From Malurus cyaneus samueli (lineage: Eukaryota; Chordata; Aves; Passeriformes; Maluridae): a stretch of 64,000 bases of DNA. Positions within the stretch are counted from its first letter, which is position 1; the number at the start of each line of letters is the position of its first letter. The stretch covers positions 45,687,814 through 45,751,813 of the forward strand of contig CM019217.1 of NCBI GenBank assembly GCA_009741485.1. The letters are read 5' to 3'. The position numbers and the translations under genes are program-made. The notes under the pieces were generated by a model, which had not been told where the DNA came from, did not search any database, and saw nothing but the letters and a program-made list of their open reading frames with translations. Positions 63,268-64,000 of this stretch are shown one piece after another.

Positions 63268-63425
63268 AAGGAGAGGCAGGTTGGTGCAGTGTTAGAGCAC
63301 AGAAGACAAGCAATGATTTCCTCTGCTTCCCTTGAGTTCTGTGAGATGGGGCAGGCACCAACATTTTTCTGTGCCACAGCTCGCTCAGTATCATCTTATC
63401 TCACCTGATAGGCTGGGAATAATTA
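63268..63425 (+). mobile_element. Possible MIR SINE relic
   Basis: GGTTGGTGCAGTGTTAGAGC resembles the tRNA-like head of MIR (cagtggttaagagcac). About 80 bases later CTGTGCCACAGCTCGCTCAG, CATCTTATCTCACCTGATAG and GGGAATAATTACAG resemble the MIR middle (ctgtgcctcagtttcctcatctgtaaaatggggataataac). Order and orientation agree, with indels. Alignment by eye only. Confidence 0.4.
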
Positions 63426-63863
63426 CAGCAGGGTGCTCTGTGGATGGATATGCTGTATGTATTTCAGAATAGTCCAGAAGTTGCTGCCAGGGAGTTTGGC
63501 TCTGAAGTTGTTAGCAACTTTGATATTGCAGAGGCAGATTCCATTACCTGTGGAGGTCATTGGTCAAAACACTGGTGTTTCATTTCAGAGGTTGTCTGAT
63601 CTGACCAAGAGGGGTAGAAAGCAGTCTTGGAAAATTGCTACACCCCACTAAATGAACTGCTGTGGCAATCAGGCTGTACCTTTCACAGAGCAGAAAGAGT
63701 GAGAAAGACATTTTAAGACAAGCACTTTCTCCGCCTGCCCCTTCTTTGCCAAGTCACCAGAACAGCTGGTTCACTGTCTGAGTTTCCAAAGCAACAGCCA
63801 TTTTAATGTTTCAATGCCATTTTTTCCCTATTTTTGTTCAATGAGGTGAAAGAAAGGTGCCAT

Positions 63864-64000
63864 TTAGAATGGGCCAGGTTGGAAGGGACCACAGCGGATC
63901 ATCTGGTCCAACCTCCCTGCTCAAGGAGGGTCATCCCAGTGCACAATGGTACAGGACTGTGTCCAGATGGTTCTTGAACTGTGAGGGAGACTCCACAACA
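63864..64000 (-). mobile_element. CR1 LINE, 3' end, runs off the window
   Basis: The plus strand reads AGAATGGGCCAGGTTGGAAG, GGACCACAGCGGATCATCTG, GTCCAACCTCCCTGCTCAAG, GTGTCCAGATGGTTCTTGAA, the mirror of CR1 near its 3' end. The element continues beyond 64000. Confidence 0.92.

Overview
This is AT-leaning vertebrate nuclear DNA, most probably from a bird. The main evidence is at least a dozen fragments of CR1, the dominant avian LINE, on both strands. Several keep the decayed C-terminal peptide of CR1 ORF2 (a HWNRLPRE-like motif) or the 3' tail with its ATTCTATGAT-type end. Three LTR pieces belong to a widespread avian endogenous-retrovirus LTR superfamily (ends of the type TGTCATGG...TTAA.C.TGACA), and a fourth LTR carries an exact tRNA-His primer-binding site. 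Two ancient MIR-like SINE relics also fit an amniote. I cannot name the species; a passerine or other neoavian bird is a guess.

I find no protein-coding gene, tRNA, rRNA or CRISPR that I can support. The long open frames are either inside repeats (CR1, LTR) or begin at non-ATG codons in low-complexity sequence. The window is best read as intergenic sequence or the inside of a very large intron.

Layout. 1-6.3 kb: unique DNA with a CR1 end, A/T-rich tracts and a MIR relic. 6.3-7.2 kb: a CR1 split by about 540 bp of foreign sequence. 9.58-10.6 kb: a CpG-containing LTR remnant on the minus strand with its primer-binding site. Near 13.05 kb the plus strand changes abruptly from A+C-rich to G+T-rich with no CpG island. 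17.8-31.8 kb: four large CR1 relics, two of which share a 200-bp block at 96% identity inside otherwise about 77% identical sequence; a homeodomain-motif-rich candidate regulatory block lies at 20.3-20.96 kb. 31.8-54 kb: mostly unique DNA with short CR1 ends and small tandem duplications. 54.3-58.8 kb: three LTR pieces of one superfamily, two of them in opposite orientation 384 bp apart. 63-64 kb: a CR1, a MIR relic and the start of another CR1.

No genes act together here. What the sequence records is transposon history, a possible inter-copy conversion event and a strand-composition switch. I found no previously undescribed biological system. The observations most worth checking are the CR1 identity mosaic, the tRNA-His-primed ERV and the skew switch.
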